NCBI GenBank assembly: GCA_051294375.1
Contig: CM119265.1
Location: 4,648,421-4,712,420 of the forward strand
DNA length: 64,000 bases
From: Paraspadella gotoi
Lineage: Eukaryota > Chaetognatha
Reading direction: 5' to 3'
The position numbers and the translations under genes were made by a program. The first letter of the stretch is position 1, and each line of letters starts with the position of its first letter. The notes under the pieces were generated by a model. The model made no database searches. It worked only from the letters and a program-made list of their open reading frames with translations, and was not told the origin of the DNA. This document shows positions 9,495 to 23,812 of the stretch, one piece after another.

Positions 9495-12172
9495 CTCTTC
9501 TCCTCTCTCGATCGAGAGACACGAATTTCATTGTTTAAGGAAACAGTTCGCTCCTATTTTTCCCATCAAAGCCGGGAAATATTCCCTACTTCCGCGCCAT
9601 AGAAGAGAACAAGCTTCTATTCTTTTTCACTATCGTGAAAAGCAGGCTAAATTCTTTTTGTCACCATCATGGAAAGCAAGCTTCATTCCCTTCTTCACTT
9701 CTTCATGGAAAACATGATTCACCTTTTTCATTGGAAAATCCTTTTTTTTTCATTTATGTACTATTATATTAAAACAGTCCTCGGGTTTCTTTCAGATAGA
9801 GTTCTGATTAATACTAACAAACCTGTGTCTTTACAAAAAACCATATTAATTATCTGATTGCAATTTTTTTTCCTATCCTATTTTTTCTCCATCATATTTT
9901 CAAATAATTCTTCCTCCTATTCTTCTCCAACATATTTTAACAAATTAATCCCATTTTTTTTCCTGGATATTTTTTTAAAATTTTCCCTTTTTTTATCATT
10001 TTTTAAAAAAAATTTCATCTTATCATGCTTCCCAATCGATTTTATTAAAGGATCCTCCTTTTCTCCATCGATTCTTAAAAATAAGAAAACTACTCCTTTC
10101 TCCCAGCTTTCTTCCTCCATCGCCGCCACGAAAAAAAAAAAAACTCCTTCCTTCCACGAAACTTGAATTATCAAAACCCTTGGAACCTTTCGGACCTCTG
10201 AGCTTCTTTCCACCGCGAGGAGCCCGCCGAAATCCTCTCGACCACTGGGCGGCGCTACCATTTCTTTCCGCCTCCCCTGCCCCCGGCCTCCCGGTCGACT
10301 AATGACGGAACATGTTCCGCCCCTCCCCCCGTCCTGGACGTACGCGCGGCACAGTTTGTACACGCGGAGTGTCGACGCACGTATAGTTTCTCCCTCCCAC
10401 GCCCTCCGGTCGAAACCGCGTCCATCCGTCTTTCTTATCGCCGGGATTTTTTTTCCCGGAGTCTTAGATCCGAATAACTTATTCTTTATCCATAACCGTT
10501 TATCTCCCTCTCTCGCTCTATCTCTCGATCTCTCGCGATCTCTCTCGATATCTCTCTTCTTAAATCTCTCTCTCGATATCTTTCTTTTCTCTTTTTCTCT
10601 CCCACACCAAGTTTTGATACAACATATTTTGGACGGAGAGTTTCTTTGTTCCCCTCTGCCTTCTATTTCGCTCGCCTCACGACATTATTTAGAGGCGAAT
10701 ATGTTTATAGATATCTCTCAGTGCCCGGCCCGACCTTCCATTTAACTCAACTCATCACTAAATGAGATTACAATCTCTCTCAATCGTATAAAGTATCCTA
10801 AGAATAATTATTATTATTATAGATTTAGCTGGCAAATAATAATCATTGCTTGAATTTTTTTTTTCGTTGCGCTTGAGATTAAATCAAGTTGTAAAACGTA
10901 TTAAAAAATAATTTTCATGTTCTAAACTCGAAATCATAAAGTTTGGCCTTTAATGTCGTTGGTTTGATTCAATAATTTAACGGCTTTTAAATGTGAAGTA
11001 TTCCTGTTAACTAAATCGACCAACTTTCGGTTTCAAATTTCTACAATCTTTCCCCTCAAACTCTTTCCGTTAGTCGCCTGTGTCCGTCGTCGCGGTTGTC
11101 GTCGTCATCGTCGTCGTCGTCTGTATAAAGATATTCGTTGCCCTTGAATCATAACTCTCCACCTCTTTGCTCGACATCCAATTCCTCTTCCTCTTCCTCC
11201 TCCCCCCCCTTTGCCCCTCTGTAGTCTCCTCCTCTTTAAATTCCGTATCAGAATCAAAAACTGAAAAAAATAACTGAAGCCGAAGAAGGAGGAAGAGGAG
11301 GAGGAGGCGAAGGGGAGGGTGTACCGAGATCAATGGAGGGTTGAATAGATGAGGGGCAGAGGAAGAGAGAGAAAGAGAAAGAGAGAGACCCTATGAGAAT
11401 GAGAATTGGCCGGCGTTCGTCCCGATAGAAGATAAAATAAAATAATAATGTAATAAAAACTGTGTAAAATTTAAAAAAAAAGAAAAAAAGATTCAATATA
11501 TAAAATATAAAAAAAATCCCGGAAAGAAGAATAAAAGGGTTATTTCCTCGTAAAAATCGGGGAGACGTCACACGCACGATTCGTCATCTTGTCAAATCGG
11601 GAAATCGTAAATTTAAAAAAGGATAAAAAAAAAAAAAAAAAAAAGGAGCGGAAAATTGTTCTCCAAAAGGCGAAGGGTCTCGTCCCCTTTTCTTTTCATT
11701 CTTCGCTCATTCCCCATTTCGAGCGCGTGAGTAGAAGCGAATCTTTATGCCGGCGATTCTTTATTGATTCTTGAATTTATATTATATAAAGATATTACTA
11801 TATTTTTCGACGGAAGTTGATGGTGATCCAAAATAAAATCAAATCTTGATTGAATAAGTCACGTTCAAATCGACTAGTCGATTTATAATTTGACAGAGGC
11901 TTTAAAATATAAATTAATAATTTTAAAAGTTAAAAGTCGAAGGTCAAAAGTTTAGAGTTGAATTTTCAATTGCAAAAAAAGATGGTCGCATATCTCGTCA
12001 AAGATTGCAGTTCAAAAGTGAAATCGAAACGAAGATGCCCTGTCACGTGACCAACGAACCTCGAACATATTGAGCCTCGAAGAACGAGAGCGAAGAAAAT
12101 CGTCAGACCGACGGAAAAACGAGTTTCTCGCCTCTCGGCCTCGATTCCGGATTCGAGATGCAATAATTCCGG
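8636..12172. other. Gene-free stretch: purine/pyrimidine tracts and AT-rich DNA
   Basis: 8736-9120 is purine-rich (GGAAA/GAAAA). CT tracts lie at about 9218-9285 and 9438-9510. 9840-10080 is T-rich. 10190-10400 is a GC-richer patch. 10500-10600 is TCTC/TCGAT-rich. 11090-11121 is (GTC)n. 11280-11400 is GAGGAG-rich. The rest is AT-rich with homopolymers. No splice-bounded or domain-bearing frame is seen. Confidence 0.55.
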
Positions 12173-13357
12173 GCGAATGACCAATTTCCCAGCCCTCATG
12201 GCCCCTCAAAGGCTCCCTTGGCCTTCTTGCATCCCCTTTGCCCACTTTACCCTGCTTCCCCTGCCCCCCCCCGTCGGCAAGCCAGGCCTTTTTATTCGTC
12301 GGGAATATGCGTCCTTACTCTTGCTCTTTTCCGACTTCCCTCACTCTCCCGTCGCCTCTTCTAAACTCTTTAGCTCCTTTTTCAACATCCTTTACTAAAT
12401 CCTTAAAACATCTTCAAAAACCCTTCTAACTCACTATAAAAGCAGCCTCGAGAACATTTCTGCAACTCACTCCATTCCCTTCGCCCCACACACCTCTTCT
12501 TTATAACCTCCCTTACCGTTTCTAACCCTACCTACCCTCTGCCTCCCCCTTTAACGCTCGGACACCGAGACTTTGCTTCCGAATTGTCGTTGACGCCTTC
12601 GTCAAAACCTCGCCCTCAGGGGGAGAAAAGGGGGAGGAAAAAAAAAGAGAGAGAAGGAAGGAAGATGTGGGGAGAGGAAAGGACTGCGTCGGACCGGAAG
12701 GTCAGTTGTGGCAAGAGGTGATATTTGCGAGTTGATGGCACTCGATCCAATTTGTGAAGGAGGTCGCGAAAATGAATAAAAAAAATTTGGGTGCCGAGTT
12801 TAAATATGAAAATGAAAGATTGTATGGGTGATAGTGATATTGCAATTTTTGAAGGTATTGATGAAGATTATAATGATTGTGAAATGATATATTTTCCGTG
12901 TTTGTAGCAAGTGTGGAGGCCAAAGTAGCTACGAAGGTCAAGCCGTTCTCGGTTCTCGGTTCTCGGTTCTCCCCACCAATTTCAAAACAACGAGAAAATC
13001 CAATGGATACAATCGAGATGGACTATGACGACAACGACGACGACTACAACGACAAGGCGACGACAGCGACCGTCAACCGTGTCGTAATCTTCGGTTCCCC
13101 CCGCTCCCTTTCATTCCACGCACCATACTATTTTTTTTTCTCTCTGTTGGTCAAGACTCGAGAGAAAGTCCTAAATTGCGGAATTCTGCCATCCACATGC
13201 TCCGCCCCCCTTCCCTTCGACGACGACAAGAACCGAGACGACAGCGACGACGATAACGACGACAGCGACGACGATAACGACGACAGCGACCGAGACAGCG
13301 ACGACGACGACGAAACCGACGCCATTCCGGGCGTCTTGACAGGAAGCGATGGCGTCG

Positions 13358-13395
<38 letters not shown>

Positions 13396-13976
13396 AGAGG
13401 TCGCATGGAGGAAAAGGTTGGACCTAAAAAAAGAAACGGGGGGGGGGAAGTTTTTCAGATTCGATTCTAGGAGAGGTCGAGGGAATTTTGGGGTGAGGGC
13501 GGTGGGTGAGTGAGGGTGAGGAGAAGCTGAGCAAGAGTTTTCAGAATTGCAGGGTTGTGTGGGTGGGGAGACAGTGTTGTAGAGGACAGTGGGTAAATCG
13601 AAAAAAAAGTGAAGTAAATACGGTAGATAAGCTAAGATTCCAGGATCTGCCTGACGGTCAGGCGAATGGAAAAAAGGGATTAGCGCGAAAATGGTGAGAA
13701 AGAGGGGGAAAAGAATTTACTCGACATAAACGCCTGACGAAAGGAAAAGAAAAGCACGGAGAGGAGAAGGAGGAGGAAGAGGTGGAGAAGGAGGAAGAAG
13801 AAGAGGAGGAGCAAGAGGTGGAGGAGGAGGAAGAAGAAGAAGAGGAGTAAGATCATCGCGATGATAGAGAGGAAAGGATATTTTCTTCTCGTCTCGCTTC
13901 CTTCGTACCACAAACCTCAAGGTCACTCCCGGGTCGAGGACAGAGAAAGAGAGACATACACGGGCTCGGGAGAAGG

Positions 13977-14018
<42 letters not shown>

Positions 14019-16684
14019 GAAGACGAAGAGAGACTTATCCCTTCCATGTTGATAAAAAAAATAACTCTTCCTCGAATGATTGACGATCCAATTGTAATAA
14101 AAAAAAACAATAACTGTTTTCATGAGGATACATAAGGGGAAATGAAGGGCAGGAATAAGAAAAAAAAAACCCCAAGGGGTTGTCAGGAAAAAAAAAAACT
14201 CTTTCCTCTCAACCCCCAAAAAAATCGATGGTGGGAAAAAATGTAGGAAAAAAGCGGGAAAAAGTGAGAGGAAAGAAAATCTGTGGAGAATTGTTTCGAC
14301 GAGCTGAGGAAAAGGAGATAGTAGAGGAAAGGGAGATTGACTGGAGGAAAGGGAGGACGAGGTGGAGGAAAGAGAGAAGAGGAGGAGGAGGAGGAGGAGA
14401 AAGAGGGGAGTAAAGGGGGGAAGAGGGGAAGGAAAAGGATATTGAGAGGGGGAAAGAGAGACAGAAGGAAGAAGGAAGAAGGAAAAAGAAATGGGGAAAA
14501 TGAAAAAGAAAACAATTGTAAGAAAATGAAATTAAATTATTGGATGGCATCGGGAGAGATAGACAATAATTTAGATAGATTCAAACAATACATAAAGACG
14601 ATTAGTACAACACTAATAAAAAAAAGAAAAAGAGTATATCAAAATGAAAAGAAAAAGCGAGAAAATGAACGCAAAGGAATCGAGAAAGATCGCAAATGAG
14701 AGAGAATGGCAAAGAGAGGAGGCAACGGAGCGATAAGCTGTATCATTGCGACTTTGCGTGTTTACATCTTTAAGTCTTTCGTCTTAAGTTTTTTTTTCTT
14801 TCACTTTAATACGGTTATTTGTCTTTTTTTATATGTTTTTAAAGTCAGAAAAGAATTTTATTCATCATTTTTTGTTTGATTTATTATAGCACTGGCGTCG
14901 ATGTCACGGTCAAGGTACAACTGGCTCTCTTTTGGGTAAAGAAATAAGAACACGATTGAGCGTCAGTCCAACTGAAAATGAAATCAATCAATGAGCGACG
15001 TTCGTTTCGTTGTTTAGACAAATATCTTTGCGGACGAACGGCCAACGTTTACCTTCTGGCATTTTTGGATTTGCTCGATGCAAAAAAAATTATTATTTTT
15101 TTCCAGTTTGTAAAATGTAGATTTCTTAGAGATTCATTAATTCGTTAATTCGGTAATTTTTAATTAATTATCAATTCATTTCTTAATTGTTATTTTTTTA
15201 TTTAGACATTTTTTATAAAGTTTAACTTAACAAAACTCGTAAATTCAGTTGCGTCAAGGTGAGGTTGAGATGAGGGGGCAGGAGGAAGAGGAAGAGGAGG
15301 AGGAAATAGATAAGAATAAAAAGATCGGAGCGCGAAGCCGAAACCAGGGCAAAGGGTGAAGGACCCACGAGGGTTGAAAGACTCCAAAATCCCCCAAAAA
15401 TGTCGATGCTATTGGATTTGGAGGAAAGGCGAGGATATTCTCCGCCGACGAATTGGGTGTTAAGTGCTGCTTGTCTCTCTCTCTGCTGCTGCTCGTCGGT
15501 CTGCCTCTCGGTCGTCTCTCTCTCGCTCTCTCGTCTCTCTCGTTCTCTCTAGTCTCTGCGTCCTCTCGTCTCGCCTTTTATCTCGTCGTCTCTCGCGTCA
15601 ATTCAATATTTTTCTATAGGTCTTTTTTTCCTCTCCGCTCATCTTTCGCCGCTTCCTCTCTCTCGGCAAGTAGCGCAAGAGGATCATGCAAGTGGTTTTT
15701 TTGTATTTTGGTAGAGATATTGTTTGAAAATGAGGCCAAATGAGAGGTTTGCAAGAAGATGCCCTATTACAAAATTAATGAGGCTGCTGACGCAAAAATT
15801 CAGTTTCCGTCTCTCCTCTCATCTCTCTCTTCGTCTCTCATCTCATCGTCTCGTCTCTCAGGTTCCTCATCTCTGCGGTCTCTCTCTCTCTCTCTCTCTG
15901 CTCTCGTCTCCGGTCCTCGTTGCTCTTTGCTCTCATTCCCCTCAGCGGTTGAAATTACCCGTCAAGCAGCTTTTGTTCGAAACTATTTTTTTTCTCTCAT
16001 CTCTGCTGCTCCGCCGCAAGGGAGCGATTTTAAGTTTTGAGTTCTTTTTCTCGACGCCAAGGTTAGTCTTTTCTCGGGGAGTTCTTTGGATGAGCGCTAA
16101 TTCCTTCGACTCCAGATATTAATTAAAAAAAAAAAAAACTCTAGTTGATTTCAAAAAAGTATCATTGATTCTCGTTGACGTATCAGCTGACCGATTTTTT
16201 TTTATCACTGACATCTTAAGCTATACTTTTGATTTTGATACTTTTGATATTTATGATTCTAATGTTGATTTTATTTTTTTGCTTTGTATTTAGTTTTAGT
16301 TTTATTTATATTGTTTCCGGAGTTGAATACGGATACCGATTTGTGACAAATATTTTTGTCAGTCTTTAGTGTATATTTGCTCCGTTTTAGATTTCGATGG
16401 AAGCTTTTACATTACAATCTAAACAAAACTCAAGATTTATTTTAGGCACAAAACCCTAATTTCGCTTCGCCGACCAGAAAAAGCGCGGGAAAATCCACTT
16501 CACTTTTCACTTTTATTTTTCACACAGACGAAAAAAAAAGAAAAACCCTGACAAAATGGCGCGAAGCATAATTATCATTAATCACTCTCTCTTTCTCAAC
16601 TCATTTTCTCTTCCTTTTTTTTTCTTCCTCTCTTGTCTCGTCTTTTGTCTCCGAAAGGGATGCTCTCAACGAGTTTTTCCTTTT
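12173..16684 (+). repeat. Tandem duplication, unit A (about 4.5 kb)
   Basis: Begins at GCGAATGACCAATTTCCC and is matched in order, over its whole length, by 16685-21612. Shared landmarks include the CGA-rich patch near 13021-13320, the GA tract at 13360-13393, the AGATTAAGAATAAAAAG-type block near 15300, CTCTCT blocks, and the ending CTCAACGAGTTTTTCC. Differences are mostly one-base insertions or deletions. Frames are not conserved between copies, so I call no gene inside. Confidence 0.9.
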
Positions 16685-17874
16685 GCGACATGACCAATTC
16701 CCAGCCCTCATGGCCCTTCAAAGGACTCCCTTGGCCTTCTTGATCCCCTTTGCCACTTACCCTGCTCCCCGTGCCCCCCCCCCCGTCGCAAGCCGGCTTT
16801 TTATTCGGGATATGCGGTCCTTTACTCTTGGCTCTTCCGACTTCCCTCACTCCCCGTCGGCTCTTTACAACTCTTTAGCTCCCTTTCAACATCCTTCTAT
16901 AAAAACGATCCTTCTATAAACATCCTTCTATAAACATCCGTTCTATAAACATCCTTCCATTTCTCAATTCCTCCATTCCCTTCGCCCCACACCACACCTC
17001 TTCTTCTAACCTCCCCCTAACTTTCTAAACCCTACCCCCCTCTTCCTCCCCTTTAACCTCGGAACCAGATTTTGCTCGAATTGTCGTGACGGCCTTCGTC
17101 AAAACCTCGCCCTCAGCGGGAGAAAAGGGGGGAGGAAAAAAAGAGAGAGAAGGAAGGAAATGTGGGAGAGGAAAGGGACCGCGTCGGACCGGAGTCAGTT
17201 GTGGCAGTAGAGGTGATATTTGCGATTGATGGCACTCGATCCAATTTGTGAAGAGTCGCGAAAAATGAATTAAAAAAAATTTTGGTGCCGAGTTTAAATA
17301 TGAAAATGAAAGATTGTCTGTGATAGTGATATTGCAATTTGAAGGTATTGATTAAGATTATAATGATTGTGAAATGATTATATTCCGTGGTTTGTAGCAA
17401 GTGTGGAGGCCAAAAGTAGCTACGAAAGCTCAAGGCGTTCTCGGTTCTTCGGTTCATCTCGGTGTTCCCCCCTACCAAATTTCAAACACAACGAGAAACC
17501 AATGGGAATACAATCGAAGATGGACTATGGACGGACACGACGACGATACAACGACAAGGCGACCGACAGCGACCGTCAACCGTGTTCGTAATCTTCGGTT
17601 TCCCCCCGCTCCCTTTCATTCCCACGCACCATACTATTTTTTTTCTCTCTGTTGGTCAAGACTCGAGAGAAAGTTCCTAAATTGCGGAATTCTGCCATCC
17701 ACATGCTCCGCCCCCCTTCCCTTCGACGACGACAAGTGAACCGAAGACGACAGCGACGACGATCACGACGACGAGCGACGACGATAACGACGACAGCGAC
17801 CGAGACAGCGACGACGGACGACGAAACCGACGGCCATTCGCGGGCTCTTGGACAGGAAGCGATGGGTTCGCCTC

Positions 17875-17906
<32 letters not shown>

Positions 17907-17916
17907 GACGAGAGAG

Positions 17917-17947
<31 letters not shown>

Positions 17948-20459
17948 AGAACCTCGAGGTTGATCTTGCAACCATAAAGTCAGAAAGGCCCCAAATGGGA
18001 TCGGGGTGGGGAAAAGGGAAGAGGGTGGGTGGGGCTGGAGAAGAGACAGAGTGGGATGGAGGAGGGAGAAATAAGACGTTTGCTGGGAGAGAGAGAGAGA
18101 GAGATGAGAAGAGAGAGAGGGAGAGATGAGAGAGAAGAGATGAAGAGGAGAGAGAGAGAGAGCCAGAGGTCGCATGTGGAGGAAAAAAAGGTTGAGACCT
18201 AAAAAAAAGAAACTGGGGGGAAGTTTTTCAGATTCGATTCTAGGAGAGGTCGATGGGAATTTTGGGGTCGAGGGCGAGTGGGTGAGTGAGGGTAGAGGAG
18301 AAAGCTGAGCAAGAGTTTTCAGAATTTTTGCAGGGTTGTTGGGTGGGGAGGACAGTTTGATAGAGGACAGTGGGCTAAATCGAAAAAAAAAAGTGAAGTA
18401 AATACGGTAGATAAGCTAAGATTCCAGGGATCTGCCTTGACGGTCAGGCGAATGGAAAAAAGGGATTATCGCGAAAAATGGTGAGAAAGAGGGTAGGGAA
18501 AAAAATTACTCGGACATAAACGCCTGGACGAAAGGAAAAGTTAAAGCACGGAGAGGAAGAAGGAGGAAAGAGTGGAGAAGGAGGAAGAAGAAGAGGAGAG
18601 CAAGAGTGGAGGAGAGGAAGAAGAAGAAGAGGAAGTAAGATCATCGCGATGATAGAGAGGATGGATATTTCTTCCGTCTCGCTTCCTTCGTACCACAACC
18701 TCAAGGTCACTCCCGGGTCGAGGACAGAGAAAGAGAGAGACAATACACCGGGCTGCGAAGAAGGCAGAGAGAGGAGAGAGAGAGAGTCGAGAGAGAGAGA
18801 ACGAGGAGAGGAGACCGAGAGATTGGAGGGGCAGAGGCGCCGCGAGAGAGGTGCAGAGGAGCGGAGAAGGGAGAGCAGAGCGATGAGAGCACGAGAGAGA
18901 GAGAATGAAAGAGAGAAGAAGACGAAGAGAGACTTATCCCTTACCATGTTTGATAAAAAAAATAAACTCTTCTCGAATGATTGACGATCCCAATTGTAAT
19001 AAAAAAAAACAATAACTTTTTCATGAGGAGGGATCTTAAAAAACATAGGGAAATGCAAGGCACGGAATAAGAAAAAAAAAACCCAAGGGTTGTCAGGAAA
19101 AACAAAAAAAACTCTTTTCCTCTCAACCCCCAAAAACTCAGATGGTGGGAAAAAATGTAGGAAAAAAAGCGGGGCAAAAAGTGAGAGGGAAAGAAAATCT
19201 GTGGAGAATTGTTTCACGAGCTGAGGAAAAAAGGAGATAGTTAGAGAAAGGGAGATTGACGAGGAAAGGGAGGACGAGCGTGGAGGAAAGAGAGAAGAGG
19301 AGGAGGGAGGAGGAGGAGAAGAGGGAGTAAAGGGGGGAGAAGAGGGGAAGGAAAAGGATATTGAGATGGGGAAAGAGAGGGTACACACTAGTGGCAACAG
19401 CAGTGGCAAGAAGGAAAAGAAATGGGAAAAAGAAAAAGAAAACAATTGTAAGAAAATGAAATTAAATTATTGAGATTGCATCGGGAGAGATAGGAAACAA
19501 TAATTTGTAGATAGATTTCAAACAATACATAAAGACGATTTAGTACAACACTAAATAAAAAAAAGAAAAAGGAGTATATCAAAATGAAAAGCAAAAAGCG
19601 AGAAAATGAACGCAAAGGAATCGAGAAAGATCGCAAATGAGAGGATGGCAAAGAGAGGAGGCAACGGAAGCGAATTTAAGCTGTATCACTGCGACTTTGC
19701 GTGTTACATCTTTAAGTCTTTCGTCTTAAAGTTTTTTTTTCTTTTCCACTTTAATACGGTTATTTGTCTCTTTTTTATATGTTTTTTAAAGTCCAGAAAA
19801 GAATTTTATTCATCATTTTTGTTTGATTTATTATAGCACTAGGCGTCGATGTCACGGTCAAGGTACAACTGGCTCTTCTTTTGGGGTAAAGAAACAAATA
19901 AAGGGGAAAACACGATGGCGTCACAGTCCAACTGAAATTGAAAATCAATCAATGAGCGACGTTCGTTTCGTTGTTTAGACAAAATATTCTTTGCGCGGGC
20001 AACGAACGGCCCCAACGTTACCTTCTTGGGCATTTTTGGATTTTGCCTCGATGCAAAAAAAATTATTAATTTTTTTCCAGTTTGTAAAATGTGTAGATTT
20101 CTTAGAGATTCATTTAATCGTTAATTCGGTTAATTTTTTAATTAATTACAATTCATTTCTTAATTGTTATTTTATTTTAGACATTTTTTATAAAGTTTAA
20201 CTTAACAAAACTCGTAAATTTCAGTTGCGTCAAGGTGAGTTGAGGATGAGGGGCAGGAGGAAGAGGAAGAGCGGAGGCAGGAATTAGGATTAAGAATAAA
20301 AAGATCGGAGCCGCGAAGCGAAACCAGGGGCCAAAGGGTGAAGGACCCACGAGGGTTGAAAACTCCAAAATCCCCCAAAAATGTCCGATGCTATTGGATT
20401 TGGAAGCGAGGATATTCTTCCGCCGGACGAATTGGGGTTGAGCTTGTCTCTCTCTCCTC

Positions 20460-20519
<60 letters not shown>

Positions 20520-20675
20520 TAATTTTTCATATCTTTTTCTCCCCTCTCTTCGCTTCTCGCAATAGCCAGAGATCATGCAAGTGGTTTTTTATGTGATTTT
20601 TGAAAAGGCCAAAGAGAGGTTTTCAAAATTGACCTATTAAAATTATTGAGCCTCCTGACGCAAATCATGTTTTCC

Positions 20676-20736
<61 letters not shown>

Positions 20737-21612
20737 CTCTCTCCTTCTCTCGTCTCCTCTCTCTCTCTCTCGTCTGCTCTCGCTTTGCTCTTCTCAGTTC
20801 CCCCACTCAGGCGTGTGATGACATTAACCGCTCGAGATTCCTTGTTGTTCGAAGAACTATTTTATTATCTCCTCTCTCGCTCGTTCGCGCCAAGCGGAAC
20901 CGATTTTTTAAGTTTTGAATTTCTTTTTTCTCGACGCAAAGGTTAGTCTTGTTCTCGGGAGTTCTTTGTGGGATGAGCGACCTAATTCCTTCGACTCCAT
21001 ATATTACATTAAAAAAAAAAAAAACTCCTAGCTGATTTCAAAAAAAGTATCATTGATCACGTTTGACGTATCAGCTGATACCGATTTTTTTTTTATCACT
21101 GGACATCTTAAGCGTATACTTTTGATTTTGATACATTTTGATATTTAATGATTCTGAATGTTGCTTTTTAGTTTTTTTGCCTTTGTATTTTAGTTGTTGA
21201 GTTTCGTATTTATATTTGTTTCCGGAGTTTGAGATAACGGATACCATTTGTGACAAATATGGTTTGTCAGTCTTTAGTGTATATTTGCTACCGTTTTAGA
21301 TTTCGTATGGAAGTCTTTTACATACAATACTACAGAACTCAAGAACTTTGATTTTTTTAGGCACAAACAACCCTAATTTTCGCTTTCGCCGACGCAGAAA
21401 AAGGCCCAGGGAAATCCACTTCACTTTGCACTTTTATTTCTTCACACAGACGAAAAAAAAAAGAAAAACCCTGCCAAAATGTGCGCGAAGCATAATTATC
21501 ATTAATCACTTCTCTCTTGTCTCACTCCATTTGCGTCTTCCTTTTTTTTTCTTCCTGCTCTTGTACTCGTCTTTTGTCTCCGAAAAGGGATGCTCTCAAC
21601 GAGTTTTTCCTG
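16685..21612 (+). repeat. Tandem duplication, unit B (about 4.9 kb)
   Basis: Follows unit A without a gap and repeats it in the same orientation. It is longer mainly because of many scattered single-base insertions and longer or altered GA/CT tracts (17873-17945, 20441-20513, 20677-20770). The last shared sequence is near 21610. The error pattern resembles uncorrected long-read sequence, so this may be a second haplotype or an assembly artefact, not a true duplication. Confidence 0.9.
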
Positions 21613-21637
21613 TCTTTTTTTTTTTTTTTATGTCCCT

Positions 21638-21639
<2 letters not shown>

Positions 21640-21686
<47 letters not shown>

Positions 21687-22055
21687 CTCTCTCCTCTCTC
21701 TCTCTCTCTCCTTCTCTCTCTCTTGCCTGTCCCCTAAAACTCCCCCCACAAATCCATGGGTGATTTACTTGTGCCCTTTTTTTAGGCGAAAAAGAGCAGG
21801 GAAGACCTAATTACTCCTGCTCTTCGATCCCCGCCTCCCCCACCTCCACTCCTCTTCCTTTTCTTTTCCTTTTCTATTTTCTTAAATTTTCCATCTTCTC
21901 TCTCCTATTTTTCTTATTTCTTCTCTTGACGAGATGATAACTCATTTTTGCTGGGCAGCGTCTGTAGCGAGAGCTTGTTTCGTCTGAAAGTAGCGGGACC
22001 TTACAATACATGGATGATATGCGTTTCTCTTGTTTACTTAGACGAGAGGGAGAGT

Positions 22056-22120
<65 letters not shown>

Positions 22121-22252
22121 GCAATTCTCTATACGATATCATGAAAGAAAAGAACAAAATGTGAGAAGGAAACAATTGAAGAATGAGGAACATCCCCGGT
22201 TGTTTTATTGTGCTCTATACGTTCTCCTCTCTCCCTCTCTCTCTCTCCTCTC

Positions 22253-22307
<55 letters not shown>

Positions 22308-22508
22308 CTCCTTTCTCCATTGTTCTTGTTCCTTTGCCCAATATTTGTTCCCATTTGTTTTTTTCTGCGTCCTTGAACGACTTTTTTCATGTTTGCTTTT
22401 TCTTAACCTTTCTCTCTCTCTATCTCTATCTCTCCTCTTTCTCTCTCTCTCCGTCTCTCTCTCTCGTCCTCTCTCTCTGCTCTCTCTCTTCTCTTCTCTC
22501 TCTCCCTT

Positions 22509-22555
<47 letters not shown>

Positions 22556-22735
22556 GTTCATTTTTATTTTCTTTCTCTTCAGCGAAGTTTTTTTTTGAAG
22601 AAATGCAAAATTGGTTGGCGAATCAAGGCTGGTGCCAGACCGGCCTTCGTCGGCGCGGCCGCGGGCGGCCGCATCGGCCGCACGGCGGGGCGGCGCCGTG
22701 AAGCGGGCAACGGCGGTGTCGGCCGATGCCTTTGA
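21640..22735 (+). repeat. Direct repeat C, first copy (about 1.1 kb)
   Basis: Starts in a CT tract and shares with 25630-26785 the phrases CCACAAATCCATGGGTGATT, ACGAGATGATAACTCATTT and ATGGATG. It also shares GA/CT tracts and a GC-rich end starting CTTCAGCGAAG near 22577. The copies diverge after about 22735. Confidence 0.85.
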
Positions 22736-23704
22736 AAGAATGTTTGGTCATTATCCCATAATGAGGTTTTGAGAAGGGACGAGGAAGGGCGGCCAAAAGA
22801 AAAATAAGTTAGATTTTAGTAACGAAAATACTTTCGTTTCTATTCATCAATGTCGTTTTCGTGATCAGCGGCGGGACGTCAGTTTTGAATTTTTAATTTA
22901 CAGTACGATTTTGAAATTTTGAAAAAGAGTTTCGACTTAAAAAAATGTTTTTAAGTCATCCGCCTTTTTCCATCGTGATTTCCTCTGGCATAATCAGAAG
23001 TTTAACAAAAAAATATTTCTCAATCCAATTGTGCTGACGACGTCCCATCGTCGGCATCTGCATCGGCATCTGCGTCGGCATCTGCGTTTGGCATCCGCAT
23101 CGCCTTTTCCGATGCGTAAAGCACTCAACAGATGTCGTTGACAACTTCATTCCCTTTTTTTTTTTTTTTTGCAAAATTGAAATCATTTTTTTTCCGCCGC
23201 CGCCACCGAGACGACGCCGGCGGTAGTAGTGAGGGGGCGTGGTGAGAAACGTCTCAACCATTTCCTCGTGAGTTCTTCGCTCCAACGAATTCCGTTTTTT
23301 TTTTTCGCAACGGAATGTGTACGTACTGTACGTTTAATATACATTGTTGATGAACCAGGAAAGCTCGTATCAAAATCAAAAATTCCTAAAAAACATATTT
23401 ATAAGGAAAAAATGGAAAAAAATAAACTAAAATCCCCCAAAATGAAACTTTTAAACATTGAAAATTTACAAAAAAAAAAAACAAACAAAAAAAAAACAAA
23501 AAAAAGAGGTAAAAACAAAAAACAAAGAAGAATGACAAAGTAAAAAAAGAGCAAAGATGGAAGAATATGCTTTTTTCGCGACGCACCTGAGCATCAGCGA
23601 CATCCGGGGTTTTCACGCGGGGAGAAAACCGAGAAGAAAATGAGTTACTCACTCTGTTTAGACCGCATGAAAAAATCTTTAATCATAACGAAACACGTAG
23701 TGAG
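22736..23704. other. Single-copy AT-rich DNA with a small minisatellite
   Basis: No gene supported. A degenerate repeat of about 12 bp built on GGCATCTGC/GGCATCGGC lies at 23049-23105. A and T homopolymers and an AAACAAAC-rich patch (23470-23520) follow. Confidence 0.5.
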
Positions 23705-23712
23705 CGAGAGAG

Positions 23713-23764
<52 letters not shown>

Positions 23765-23812
23765 GACGAGGAGAGAGAGAGAGAGACGAGGAGAAGAGAG
23801 AGAGAGAGAAGC
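23705..23812. repeat. (GA)n tract, imperfect, about 108 bp
   Basis: Alternating GA interrupted by GAGGAG and GACGAGG. Confidence 0.95.

Noticed and set aside
18444-19445. 333-codon open frame on the minus strand
   Set aside because: Composed almost only of Ser, Phe, Leu and Pro from purine/pyrimidine tracts, and the frame is not kept in the duplicate at 13680-14550.
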